From Fimbriiglobus ruber (GTDB lineage Bacteria; Planctomycetota; Planctomycetia; Gemmatales; Gemmataceae): a stretch of 64,000 nucleotides of DNA. The stretch covers positions 248,001-312,000 of the forward strand of contig NZ_NIDE01000009.1 of the NCBI RefSeq assembly GCF_002197845.1, in the 5' to 3' direction. How positions within the stretch are numbered: position 1 is the first letter of the stretch; every line of letters begins with the position of its first letter. Shown in pieces: positions 9,141 through 19,100 of this stretch. The notes under the pieces were generated by a model, which was given only the letters and a program-made list of their open reading frames with translations, searched no databases and was not told where the DNA came from. The translations under genes were made by a program, and so were the position numbers.

Positions 9141-11860
9141 GCGGGGTCGTGTCCGCCAGCAACAGCCTCGTCGGGAGTACCGCCAATGATACTGTCGGGA
9201 GCGAGTTTGGTGGCAGTGTCGTGGTCCTGCCGAGTGGCAACTATCTGGTGGCCAGCCCGGACTGGTCCGGCAACGAGGGTGCGGTGACGTTCGGGAGCGG
9301 GACGGCCGGGGTGAGCGGGGTCGTGTCCGCCAGTAACAGCCTCGTCGGCAGCGCCGCGGGCGACAATGTAGGGAGCGCAGTCACGATACTGACGAGCGGC
9401 AACTATGCGGTGGCCAGCCCGGGCTGGTCCGGCGGCACCGGCGCGGTCACACTTGGGAGCGGAACGACCGGGATTAGCGGACTCGTGTCCGCCAGCAATA
9501 GCCTCGTCGGCAGTACCGCGGGCGACTCGATCGGAACCAGCGTCACGGCGCTGCCGAACGGCAATTACGTGGTGGCCAGCCCGAACTGGTCCGGCAACAT
9601 CGGGGCGGTGACGTTCGGGAGCGGGACGGCCGGTGTAAGTGGGGTCGTGTCCGTCAGCAACAGCCTCGTCGGCAGTACCTCGGGCGACGACGTCGGGAAA
9701 AGTGTTACGCCCCTGCCGAGCGGCAACTATGTAATGGCCAGCCCGGGCTGGTCCGGCGGCACCGGTGCGGTCACACTTGGGAGCGGAACGACCGGGATTA
9801 GCGGACTCGTGTCCGCCAGCAATAGCCTCGTCGGCAGTACTGCGGGCGACTCGATCGGAACCAGCGTCACGGCGCTGCCGAACGGCAATTACGTGGTGGC
9901 CAGCCCGAACTGGTCCGGCAACATCGGGGCGGTGACGTTCGGGAGCGGGACGGCCGGTGTAAGTGGGGTCGTGTCCGTCAGCAACAGCCTCGTCGGCAGT
10001 ACCTCGGGCGACGACGTCGGGAAAAGTGTTACGCCCCTGCCGAGCGGCAACTATGTAATGGCCAGCCCGGGCTGGTCCGGCGGCACCGGTGCGGTCACAC
10101 TTGGGAGCGGAACGACCGGGATTAGCGGACTCGTGTCCGCCAGCAATAGCCTCGTCGGCAGTACCGCGGGCGACTCGATCGGAACCAGCGTCACGGCGCT
10201 GCCGAACGGCAATTACGTGGTGGCCAGCCCGAACTGGTCCGGCAACATCGGGGCGGTGACGTTCGGGAGCGGGACGGCGGGCGTGAGTGGGGTCGTGTCC
10301 GCCAGCAACAGCCTCGTCGGCAGTACCGCGAATGACAGTGTCGGGAACAATGGCATCACGGCTTTAACGAACGGCAACTACGTGATCCCCAGCCCATACT
10401 GGTCCGGTGGCAAGGGTGCCGCGACTTTCGGCAACGGGACGACTGGTGTGATAGGAGTTGTCTCCGCCACCAACAGCCTCGTCGGGAGTACCGCGAGCGA
10501 CTTCATCGGGGCCGAAAATACCGGTCCCACGAATCACTTTAAAATTGCTATTCTGATTACTGCTTTTGCGAACGGTAATTACGTGGTGGCCAGCCCGAAC
10601 TGGTCCGGCGGCATTGGCGCGGTGACGTTCGGGAGCGGGACGGCGGGGGTGAGTGGGGCCGTGTCCGCCAGCAACAGTATCGTCGGAAGTGCCGCCAACG
10701 CGGGGCTGGGAACGTTGGTGATCGACAATACGAATGGCAACTTCTACGCGCCCTTTACCACCGACGGTGGCGGCCGGGTGCGGGTCGGCTCACTAACGAC
10801 CGGTCCGGTCGCGACCGGCTCACAGTCTCCGTTACTCCTCGGCTACCCGCAGGTGGCCGTCGGGGCCGATGCCGGGGGGACTGGGACGGTCACGGTGTAC
10901 AACCCGGACCAATCGGCCGCGTACACGGCCACCCCGTTCGGGGCCGCGTTCACCGACGGCGTCCGGGTGGCCGTCGCCGATCTGAACGGGGACGGGGCGC
11001 CCGAATTGATCGCCGGTACGGGCCCGGGGGTGGCCAACCAGGTCGTCGTCCTGGACGGCACCACGCACAACCAGTTGGCCTCATTCAACCCGTTCGAGAC
11101 GACGTTCACCGGCGGCTTGTACGTGACCGTCGGGGACGTCAACGGGGACGGGGTGCCGGACCTGATCGTGACGCCCGACGAGTCCGGGGGGCCGATCGTG
11201 GCCGTGTACGACGGGGCCGCCCTGGGGAAGGGGCAGGTGATGCAACTGGTCCGGTTCTTCGGGATCAACGACCCGAACTTCCGGGGCGGGGCCCGGGCGG
11301 CGGTCGGGGACATCAACGGGGACGGGTATGGGGACGTGATCGTGTCGGCCGGGTTCGGGGGTGGCCCGCGGGTCGCCATCTACAGCGGCAAGTCGGTGGC
11401 GGCCAATGCCCCGACCGAGTTGCTGCCCGACTTCTTCGCGTTCGAGCCGTCGTTGCGGAACGGGGCGTACGTGACGGCTGGGGATCTGACCGGCAAGGGG
11501 TTCGCGGACCTGATCTTCGGGGCCGGGCCGGGCGGCGGGCCGCGGGTCCGGGCGGTCGACCCGGCCGTGCTACTGGCCGCAGCTGGGGACCTCTCGTCGC
11601 TCGACGACGCGGCCGTGTCCGGGGCGAGTCTGGCGGACTTCTTCGCCGGGGACGTGAGCAACCGGGGCGGGGTGCGGGTCGGGGTCGCCGACCTGGACGC
11701 GAGTAACCAGGCGGGCCTGGTCGTGGGTTCGGGTACGGGGGCTGGAGCGACCGTGACGACGTACACCGGGAAGGCGATCGAAGCGAACCCCGAAGGGCCG
11801 GCGGAAGACTTTGCCATTGACTCCATGCCCGGGTTTACAGGGGGTATTTACGTCGGATAA
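9137..11860 (+). CDS. SP3, C-terminal part: repeats plus FG-GAP cassette
   Basis: Continuation of SP3 after the missing G at 9135-9137. It holds about ten more 54-residue repeats. Pairs of them form a 324-bp higher-order unit (9421-10280) that is almost identical between copies. From about nt 10830 the protein becomes the FG-GAP/VCBS cassette (AVGADAGGTGTVTVYNPDQS, DLNGDGAPEL, DVNGDGVPDL, DINGDGYGDV), ending PGFTGGIYVG. The cassette is very close to those of SP1 and SP2 while the heads are unrelated, which points to cassette shuffling or gene conversion. Probable extracellular protein; no anchor or transmembrane segment is visible. Confidence 0.86.
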   Translation: MSGVVSASNSLVGSTANDTVGSEFGGSVVVLPSGNYLVASPDWSGNEGAVTFGSGTAGVSGVVSASNSLVGSAAGDNVGSAVTILTSGNYAVASPGWSGGTGAVTLGSGTTGISGLVSASNSLVGSTAGDSIGTSVTALPNGNYVVASPNWSGNIGAVTFGSGTAGVSGVVSVSNSLVGSTSGDDVGKSVTPLPSGNYVMASPGWSGGTGAVTLGSGTTGISGLVSASNSLVGSTAGDSIGTSVTALPNGNYVVASPNWSGNIGAVTFGSGTAGVSGVVSVSNSLVGSTSGDDVGKSVTPLPSGNYVMASPGWSGGTGAVTLGSGTTGISGLVSASNSLVGSTAGDSIGTSVTALPNGNYVVASPNWSGNIGAVTFGSGTAGVSGVVSASNSLVGSTANDSVGNNGITALTNGNYVIPSPYWSGGKGAATFGNGTTGVIGVVSATNSLVGSTASDFIGAENTGPTNHFKIAILITAFANGNYVVASPNWSGGIGAVTFGSGTAGVSGAVSASNSIVGSAANAGLGTLVIDNTNGNFYAPFTTDGGGRVRVGSLTTGPVATGSQSPLLLGYPQVAVGADAGGTGTVTVYNPDQSAAYTATPFGAAFTDGVRVAVADLNGDGAPELIAGTGPGVANQVVVLDGTTHNQLASFNPFETTFTGGLYVTVGDVNGDGVPDLIVTPDESGGPIVAVYDGAALGKGQVMQLVRFFGINDPNFRGGARAAVGDINGDGYGDVIVSAGFGGGPRVAIYSGKSVAANAPTELLPDFFAFEPSLRNGAYVTAGDLTGKGFADLIFGAGPGGGPRVRAVDPAVLLAAAGDLSSLDDAAVSGASLADFFAGDVSNRGGVRVGVADLDASNQAGLVVGSGTGAGATVTTYTGKAIEANPEGPAEDFAIDSMPGFTGGIYVG
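9421..10280 (+). repeat. 324-bp tandem repeat inside SP3
   Basis: GGGCTGGTCCGGCGGCACC occurs at 9421, 9745 and 10069, exactly 324 bp (108 codons, two 54-residue repeats) apart, with near-identical sequence between. The third unit is partial. In-frame expansion without disruption indicates recent unequal exchange within a coding sequence. Confidence 0.85.
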
Positions 11861-11875
11861 TTCCGAAAGCCATAA

Positions 11876-11922
11876 CTCGATCCCGCTGTTCTGTCTTGTA
11901 GTAGACTAAACAGCGATCCGAG
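11876..11922. terminator. Imperfect hairpin after SP3
   Basis: GCTGTT (11885-11890) pairs with AACAGC (11909-11914), and the flanks CTCG (11876) and CGAG (11922) can also pair across mismatches. The loop is 18 nt. It starts 15 nt after the SP3 stop. No clear T-tract. Confidence 0.3.
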
Positions 11923-11973
11923 TCGGACATCAATATCACACAAGTAGGTGGTGATCGGGCCACACTTTGCGCC

Positions 11974-12275
11974 GAGTTAACACCGATAGATCTCTCCCCC
12001 GTGAGATAGACTTTTCCCATTTCCGTTCGTCCCGGGGAGCCGAGTTTTCCCGCTACGTACACTTCCGCCCGGCCAGTTAACCAAGCACGCCCCGGGCGAG
12101 ACACGACCGGGGCAGTCGCGTTTTGCCCCTTATCCTGTAAGCATTTACGCATTTTGGCAGAGATAGGATCTGAGGCTCTGGCACGGACGAGGCATGTCTG
12201 GAGTTGGCTGTTCTGCCCCTCCCAGACCCCGAAATACCTCTTCTGTGGGCGAAAAGTCTCGGAGACTCTGGGGTG
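11974..12275. repeat. 302-bp intergenic repeat, copy 1
   Basis: Begins GAGTTAACACCGAT and ends AGTCTCGGAGACTCTGGGGTG. A second copy of almost the same length lies at 44055-44357; more than three quarters of positions match by eye. Both copies lie a few hundred nt or less downstream of an FG-GAP surface gene. Conserved blocks include TTTTCCCGCTACGTACAC, CAGTTAACCAAGCACGCC and the terminal palindrome AGTCTC-G-GAGACT. On the - strand, about 45 codons are open in both copies in the same frame (start context MRKCLQDKG here), but this copy runs to 105 codons and the other stops early, so coding is doubtful. Possible mobile repeat, non-coding RNA or remnant of an insertion element. Confidence 0.7.
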
Positions 12276-12356
12276 TGGCAGGGCTATGCACTGATTGATC
12301 TTGGATAATTTGGTGGGGTTGGGTATGGGGTCGGCTCCTGAACCTGGAGTCGTGTC

Positions 12357-13501
12357 ATGGCCCGGTCCTTGATCGAACGGTTGGGCGAGTTAAAGGACCC
12401 GCGGGATCCGCGGGGTCTTCGCTACCCGCTGATCCCGGTCTTGGCTCTGTGCGTGGTCGGAATCCTCGCCGGGCACACGAGTTTGGCCGCCATCGCCCAG
12501 TTCGGTCGGCTCCGTAAGCACTGGCTCGGGCACGCCCTCGGATTTCGGAGCGGGCGGATTCCGGCGGCCACCACCTTGTCCCTGGTCCTGCGAGCCCTGG
12601 ATGCCGACGACCTCGACCGGATCATCGGGGCGTGGTTGGCCGACCGTCACGCCGACGGGTGGGACCACATCGCCCTGGACGGCAAGACGCTCCGGGGTCA
12701 CGCGAGGGGCGGTTCCGGGCGTTCACCTGCTGGCCGCCTACGCCCCCCAGGCGTCGGCCGTGATCGCCCAGTTGCGGGTCGACGCAACGACGAACGAACA
12801 CAAGGCGGCGTTGCGGTTGCTGGGTGTGTTGCCACCCCTGAAGGGGGCCGTGGTGACGGCCGACGCGATGTTCACCCACCGGGAAGTGTGCGAACAGGTG
12901 CTGGCGAACGGCGGGGACTACATCCTGTACGCGAAGGACAATCAGACGACCCTAGAGCGGGATCTGCGGGACCTCTTCGCGGCAGCCGAACTCGGCTGCC
13001 TTCCCCCCCCTCCAGCTGCGGTTATGAGCGGAGAATACGCAGACGGTCACCACCCGCAACAAGGGGCACGGGCGGATCGAGGTGCGGACGCTGACGACCA
13101 CGACGTGGTTGAACGACGACCTCGACTGGCCGCACGTCGGCCAAGTGTTCCGACTCGAGCGGGAGCGGCGAACCGGGGGCCAGAAGACGATCGAGGTGGT
13201 GTATGGGATCACCAGTCTGTCGCGGGACGAGGCGGACGCGGGCCGGTTGTTGGACTTCAACCGGGCTCATTGGGGCATTGAGAACGGTCTGCATTACACC
13301 CGGGATGAGACGTTGCGGGAAGATCGCTGCCAGGTGCGGAAGGGGAATGCCCAGCGGGTATTGGCGTCGTTGCGGAACGTGGCCGTCTACCTGCTACGGG
13401 GGATGGGCGGTTCGAGCGCGGCCGCCGTGACCCGCGAACTATCTGCCCACCCCCGGAAAGCTCTCGACCTCCTCCACGCTCCAAGTTCGACTTCTGAGTA
13501 G
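12357..13501 (+). pseudogene. Decayed ISAs1-family transposase
   Basis: An H-repeat/ISAs1-like transposase in three frames. Frame one (from ATG 12357) encodes the associated N-terminal domain (LKDPRDPRGLRYPLIPVLAL) and DGKTLRG. Near 12700-12714 one extra base shifts it to VPGVHLLAAYAPQ and VVTADAMFTHRE. In the C8 run near 13010 a second extra base leads to the C-terminal part (GHGRIEVRTL, HWGIENGLHYTRDET, NAQRVLASLRNVAVYLLRG). In addition a TGA stop lies at 13025-13027 in the last frame. With two frameshifts and one stop it is not functional. No convincing terminal inverted repeats were found. Confidence 0.8.
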
Positions 13502-14249
13502 CCCTGGCGGCAGTGAAGACCCACCTAAAAACCGCCGATCGATCCATCCTGTAACAGTCAAGAATGAGCCAATCGGAATTCCTTGGAGTCACCTTATGGC
13601 CCGAGTTCCACAACACTCGCTGAATCGGTGACCCACCGATAGCCAGTCGATCTGATTTCGTACTCGGTTCGGATGCGAGGTCAACAGCCGGAGCCACTCG
13701 CTGGCGGCCCGAAGATCAACCGCTGCTTCGAGCAACTCGGCTTTTCTGTCGCCAAGGATTGGAGCGAGGCGCCTCCACGCGCTTTGGTCTCGTAGTCGGC
13801 TGTCGTCGAGCAAGTGCCCGAATTGTCTGCAGCCGAGGACTGGGAACTGCTCCGACTGCGCCAACTACGAGAGCGTAGCCGGTCACTGGTTTACAATGGT
13901 AATTCTGCAAAACCCTGGTCCGAGTAGGGAGTTCCGGTGTCTAATGCGCGACCATCGGCTCCTGTACCTCCGACCGGGCTGCGTCGTGGCTTTGACACTC
14001 GCCGATTTTGGTTCGATTCTCGGAGAATCGTTGGCCTAGCCATCCCTTTTCCCGCCGATCGGTGGCCGGGAGCACGGGGCAAAGTTCACAGAGGCATGGA
14101 CTTACACTTGTCATATCATTGGAATCTTTCCTTAAATCTCTCTCTTGAACCGGTAACCGACCGAGGTTTTTTCCATTTTGATCCAGCAATTTGGACTTCA
14201 GTGGCATTTCTGTTAATAAAGGCACGGGAATCCGGGTCACAGGTCGCGA
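13502..14249. other. Gene-poor gap before first sigma module
   Basis: About 750 nt with no convincing gene. A - strand open frame at 13589-13864 (91 codons, containing ILGDRKAELLEAAVDL and SEWLRLLTSHP) reads like protein but I recognise no family, and it could be a remnant. The last ~90 nt (14160-14249) resemble the region just upstream of the second sigma gene (22254-22342) and so belong to the duplicated module, probably its promoter and leader. Confidence 0.5.
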
Positions 14250-15968
14250 ATGAGTCACTCTCTCATCGATTTTCTCCGCACGGCCGGCGGGCCATCGCCC
14301 GACCGGGCGGAGGCACTATGGGTGCGCTACCGTGAGACCGACGACGAAGCCGCTTTCACAACCCTCGTAGGGTGGTACGGAAGCGGCATCTACCGCAGGA
14401 TTCTGATCGCCACCGGGTTCGACCACCTGTTGGCCGAAGAGGTCTTTCAGACCACGTTGTTTAAACTCCACGAGCGGAGAAAGGTTCTCGCCTGTCCGAC
14501 TTTTACGGCGGCCCTGGCGTGGTGGCGGGTGACGGCCCGTAACGAAGTTCAGATGGCCCTGCGGGGCCGGCGGCGAGCCCGAGCCAGGGAGGAGCGGGTC
14601 GCCCGAAATCCCGCAATCGACGCCACCCCGGGCGCCGAGACCGAAGTTCTTCGGGCCGAATTGCTCACCGAACTCGGGACCGCGTTCAGCCGCCTCCGCC
14701 CCGAACACCGAGAAACCCTCTCACTGCTCTATTTTGAAAATCTTCCCGTATCCCGAGCGGCCGCGATTCTCGGCCGCAATCGGGAAACTGTCTCCCGGTG
14801 GGCCGAGCAGGGGTTGAGCTGCCTCCGCGATTTGCTCGCCGCGCGGGGCGTTTTGTCGGCGGCCGGAGGAGTGGCAGCCGCCCGACTTGTCTTGACCGAT
14901 GCGGTCCAGGCGGCAGTGCCAACCGTCCGGATCGCAGAATTTGCAACCGCGGCTTGGACTGCGAAGCCTGCGGGTACCTCGTTTCTGGCTGCCGGGTGGG
15001 TCAAAAAGGTCGCGGGTGTGCTTGGCGTGGTGGCTTTTGGGTGCGTTGTGGCCATTGGATGGCAGCTCGAACGAAGCGAGCCCCCGGCGCCCTCGCTCCC
15101 TAATCCTCCCGCCGCCCGAGCCGAGGACATCCCGCAGCGGAATTTGCATCTGTTCCACTTGGTGGTTACACCACGGATCCGAGCGGCACTCGCCGATCTG
15201 CTGACAGGCGACGGTGATGTGGTGCTTGAAGCGGTAGAGACATACGATACGCGGATTTTTTGTACGTTCAGCTTCAAGCATAAACTCCCTACCCCGCTGA
15301 CCTGGGTGCCACGGGTCCGGTTCATCTACGAAGCTCATGGACAGACGTTTCAGAGTAGCTTCGATCTCCACGAATGGGAGTACGATACTCCGGAATTCAA
15401 TCCGATCTTTATCCCCGAAAGCGAGGGTCGGATTTGGGATCGGCAAACGTTCTTGGAAATCGACCGACGCCGGCCGGACCTACCCAAAGGTGCGAGGCCT
15501 CGGTGGCGCAACCCGACGACCGAACGGACGTGGCCGGTCGACTCGATCCGAGGTGTCCTCACGCGCGTCGAGTCCGCGTTCCGGCTGATCCCGGCCGACC
15601 GGGAGACGGCGGCAGAAAAGGCGGCGACCGACGACCGGTTGAAAGCGGCGATCCGGCCCCACCTGGGGATATGGTACGGGCGGGGGCGACAGGATTTGCC
15701 GTGCGAACTTTCGGACAGCCCGGACGGACTCGTCTTGAAGCGCGGGTACAACTGGTCGCGGACCGTCAAAAAGGTACCGGCACCGGCGGTTTGCGGGAAC
15801 TGGTGGGTGCGCGTTCGGTCGGATGGCGCGCCGTCCGGACTGTTCACATGGGGGTTGACGGTCCGGTTCTCGCCGGACGGCCGGCGGATCAATTTCCCCG
15901 AGAGTGGCGACTGGTGGACGCGCGAGCCGATCCCCGAGCCCCAGAAGCAACGCCCCGACAAACCTTGA
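14250..15968 (+). CDS. Membrane-anchored ECF sigma factor with C-terminal sensor-like domain (copy 1)
   Basis: 572 aa, about three times the length of an ordinary ECF sigma factor. Residues 35-105 fit sigma region 2 (EAAFTTLVGWYG, EEVFQTTLFKLHER) and 135-195 fit region 4 (LRPEHRETLSLLYFENL, helix-turn-helix around AAILGRNRETVSRW). Residues 200-250 are an Ala-rich linker, 252-272 a single hydrophobic segment (VLGVVAFGCVVAIGW), and 295-572 a domain I cannot assign (RNLHLFH, TPLTWVPRVRFIYE, GIWYGRGRQDLPCE, SGDWWTREP). Expected topology: sigma domains in the cytoplasm, unknown domain outside. No anti-sigma gene is adjacent, so regulation may lie within the protein. It is followed after 147 nt by SP4. 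A paralogue is at 22343-24058. Confidence 0.88.
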   Translation: MSHSLIDFLRTAGGPSPDRAEALWVRYRETDDEAAFTTLVGWYGSGIYRRILIATGFDHLLAEEVFQTTLFKLHERRKVLACPTFTAALAWWRVTARNEVQMALRGRRRARAREERVARNPAIDATPGAETEVLRAELLTELGTAFSRLRPEHRETLSLLYFENLPVSRAAAILGRNRETVSRWAEQGLSCLRDLLAARGVLSAAGGVAAARLVLTDAVQAAVPTVRIAEFATAAWTAKPAGTSFLAAGWVKKVAGVLGVVAFGCVVAIGWQLERSEPPAPSLPNPPAARAEDIPQRNLHLFHLVVTPRIRAALADLLTGDGDVVLEAVETYDTRIFCTFSFKHKLPTPLTWVPRVRFIYEAHGQTFQSSFDLHEWEYDTPEFNPIFIPESEGRIWDRQTFLEIDRRRPDLPKGARPRWRNPTTERTWPVDSIRGVLTRVESAFRLIPADRETAAEKAATDDRLKAAIRPHLGIWYGRGRQDLPCELSDSPDGLVLKRGYNWSRTVKKVPAPAVCGNWWVRVRSDGAPSGLFTWGLTVRFSPDGRRINFPESGDWWTREPIPEPQKQRPDKP

Positions 15969-16115
15969 CGATTTACTGGGATAGGGAGCGGAAAAACTGT
16001 TCGTCCCTTGGCAGTCCGGAAGCGTGCCTCCGCAGTAACCCGGTAAGCGGGCGCGTCCGGCCCGATGCGCCAACGAGAGTATCGGGGCACACATCATTAA
16101 TTCCAGGAAGACATT
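15969..16115 (+). promoter_or_regulatory. Conserved 147-nt spacer between sigma gene 1 and SP4
   Basis: This spacer and the one at 24059-24205 have exactly the same length and are mostly identical, including TACTGGGATAGGGAGCGGAA, CTCCGCAGTAACCCGGTAAG and CAGGAAGAC just before the start codon. CCGC and GCGG in the central block can pair. AGGAAG (16105-16110) is the ribosome-binding site, 5 nt from ATG 16116. Conservation of a non-coding stretch between two otherwise divergent downstream genes suggests a promoter or leader, but it could also just reflect recent duplication. Confidence 0.6.
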
Positions 16116-19100
16116 ATGTTTTCGCTTCTAACCAATTGGATGAGCGGTCCGAGAAAAAATACAACCCGGCGCCAAAAGTCTCATCGTTTCAGGCCCATTG
16201 TTGAAAGACTCGACGATCGATTGGCGCCGGCCGCACCGGCGGTGTCAGCGATCAGTCCGTCGTCCGGGCCGGCCGCCGGGGGGACGACGGTCACCATCAC
16301 CGGGTCGAACCTGTTGGGTGGTGGTACGACGACGCTCGACCAACCGGGGTATGCGTCGACTTATCTCAGCGGAGTTAGCGGGGGCGATGTGGTCGGGTAC
16401 TCTCAATCCAGTAGTGGGACTATCACTGGGTTCAAGTATGACGGATCGACATTCACCTCGATCAACGACCCGAACGGTTCGAGCACCGATCCAATTGGCG
16501 TCAATGGAAACACGATCGTTGGACTCTATACGGCACCAGGCGGTCTGCTGGGACAGAGTCGGGGGTTCGAAGATGTCGGGGGGGTGTTCACGGATGTGGC
16601 CGACCCAGCGGGTACGGGGACCACGCCGCGTGGCGTCAGTGGGAACACGATCATCGGGTATTACATCAACTCGTCCGGCGTCGAGGTCGGTTTCGATGAT
16701 GTCGGCGGAACATACATCGATATCATCGACCCGACTCCCGGTGTGAAAGGAACTTTCCCGCTCGGTATCAGCGGCACTACTGTGGTCGGGTATTACAAAG
16801 ATTCCAGCAACCACCAACATGGCTTCATTTTCGACGGGCACACATACACCACCGTCGACGACCCTGACCCGGCGGCCAACTACGGCACCGTTTTGACCGG
16901 GATCAGCGGGGGCAATTACGTCGGGTACTATCTGTCCGAGGCCCAAAACGGCACGATCAGCAACGGCGCTTTAGCGTACAACGGGTCGACGTTCACTGAT
17001 TTGACATTCCCGATTGTTGATCTCCAGATCAGCGCCCAGGCTTCCAGCGTGAGCGATCAGCTTGTGGTTGGGAATTATACTAGTTTAAATTCCGTGACGC
17101 ACGGCTTTATCCTCGGACAGAACGTCAGCTTTGGGTCGGTCGTCGGCACCATCGTCAGCGATAACGGTTCGCAGATCGTGGCGACAGCCCCGGCAGGCAC
17201 GGCTGGAGCGTCGGTGGACGTGACGATGGCGACGACCGCCGGATTATCGACTCCGTCCGCAACCGACAAGTATACGTATGTGGCCACCGTTCCAGAAGTC
17301 ACTAGCATCAGCCCAAGTTCCGGCACAGTCGCAGGAGGAACTACCGTCACCATCACCGGGACCAACCTCGGCGGTGCCACGGCCGTCACTTTCGGCGGGA
17401 CGGCTGCCACCATTCTCTCCGACTCGGCCACCCAACTGGTTGTCACGGACCCGGCTGGCGCGGCGGGGACAGTGGATGTCGTCGTGACCACCTCCGGAGG
17501 CACCTCGCAGGCCGAGACGGCTGACAAGTTCACCTACCAGTCCGCCGCTCCGTACGTCACGTCCATCAACCCTTCGGTTGGCCCGACCGCCGGGGGAACG
17601 ACCGTGACACTTACTGGGACCGGCTTGGCCGGAGCCACCGCAGTGACGTTCGGCGGGACGTCCGCCACCATCGTCAGTGACTCGGCCAGCCAGATCGTCG
17701 TCACGACGCCGCCTGGGGCGGCCGGGATCGCCGATGTCCTTGTCACCACCTCGGCCGGGACTTCGGCCGGTTCACCCGCGTACGCCTTCGTTTACACGGC
17801 CCCTACTGGTCCGACCGTGGCCAGCGTCAGCCCGAGTTCGGGGCCGGCGGCCGGCGGAACCACCATCACGATTGCCGGGACCAACCTCGGCGGTGCCACG
17901 GCCGTCACTTTCGGCGGGACGACTGCCACCATTCTCTCCGACTCGGCCACCCAGCTGGTTGTCACGGACCCGGCTGGCGCAACGGGAACAGTGGATGTCG
18001 TCGTGACCACCCAGGCCGGTTCATCGCAGACGGGGGCAACCGACAAGTTCACTTATCAAGCCCCACTTCCGGTCGTGACCGGGGTCAGTCCGGGGAGTGG
18101 GCCGGCCACCGGCGGAATTACCGTAACCCTGACCGGAACCGACCTCGACGCGGCGACCACTGTAGACTTTAACAGCACACCGGCCACCATCGTGAGCGGC
18201 ACCGCAACCCAGCTCGTCGTTACCGTTCCGGCGGGGACGGCCGGGAATGCGGCTTACGTTACGGTCACAACCCCGGCCGGGACTTCGGCCGTGACCTCAG
18301 CTGATTACTTTACATATACCGCCCCAGCTCCCGTCATCACGGGGGTCAGCCCAAGTCTTGGTACCGCGGGGACGACGGTAACAGTCACCGGGCTCTATCT
18401 GAACGGGGCGGTGGGTGTCCAGTTCGGCGCCCTGGGAAATTTGGGTACGGCGACCATTCTCAGTGACACGGCGACTCAAATCGTGGTCACCGCCCCGACC
18501 GAGTCGCCGGGAACGGTGGACATCCGGGTCGAAAACTCCCTCGCCATCTCGGCCGTCACTCAGGCTGATCAGTACACCTATGCGGGGGTTCCCAACGTGA
18601 CGGTGGTCAGTCCAGCAAATGGGCCGGCATCCGGGGGAAATAGTGTCACCCTCACCGGGACCGATTTGGGAGGTGCCTCGGCCGTCTACTTCGGCGGCAC
18701 CCCCGGCACGATTGTCAGTGACTCGGCCACACAACTCGTCGCCACAGCCCCAGCCGGGACGGCTGGGTCCGGTCTGTTCGTGACCGTGACGACTCCGGGC
18801 GGCACGTCGGGGGATTTCGCGTCGGCGATGTACACCTACCAGACGGCCACGTCCCCACCCGCTCCGGCCCCGACCGTGACGGGAATTAGCCCGTCGTCCG
18901 GGTCGACGGTCGGCGGAACCCTTGTGACCATCGCCGGGACGGGTCTGGGGAACGCCACGGCCGTGGCGTTCGGCGGGACGGCCGGGACGATCGTGTCCGA
19001 CTCGGCCACCCAGATCGTGGCCGCCGCACCGGCCGGGGCCGCCGGGACAGTGTTTGTGACCGTGACTACCCCGGGCGGCACGTCGGGGGACCTCGCGGCA

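Noticed and set aside
13937-14335. 132-codon + strand frame overlapping the start of sigma gene 1
   Set aside because: Runs out of frame into the sigma gene, lacks a domain, and covers the conserved upstream region of the module.
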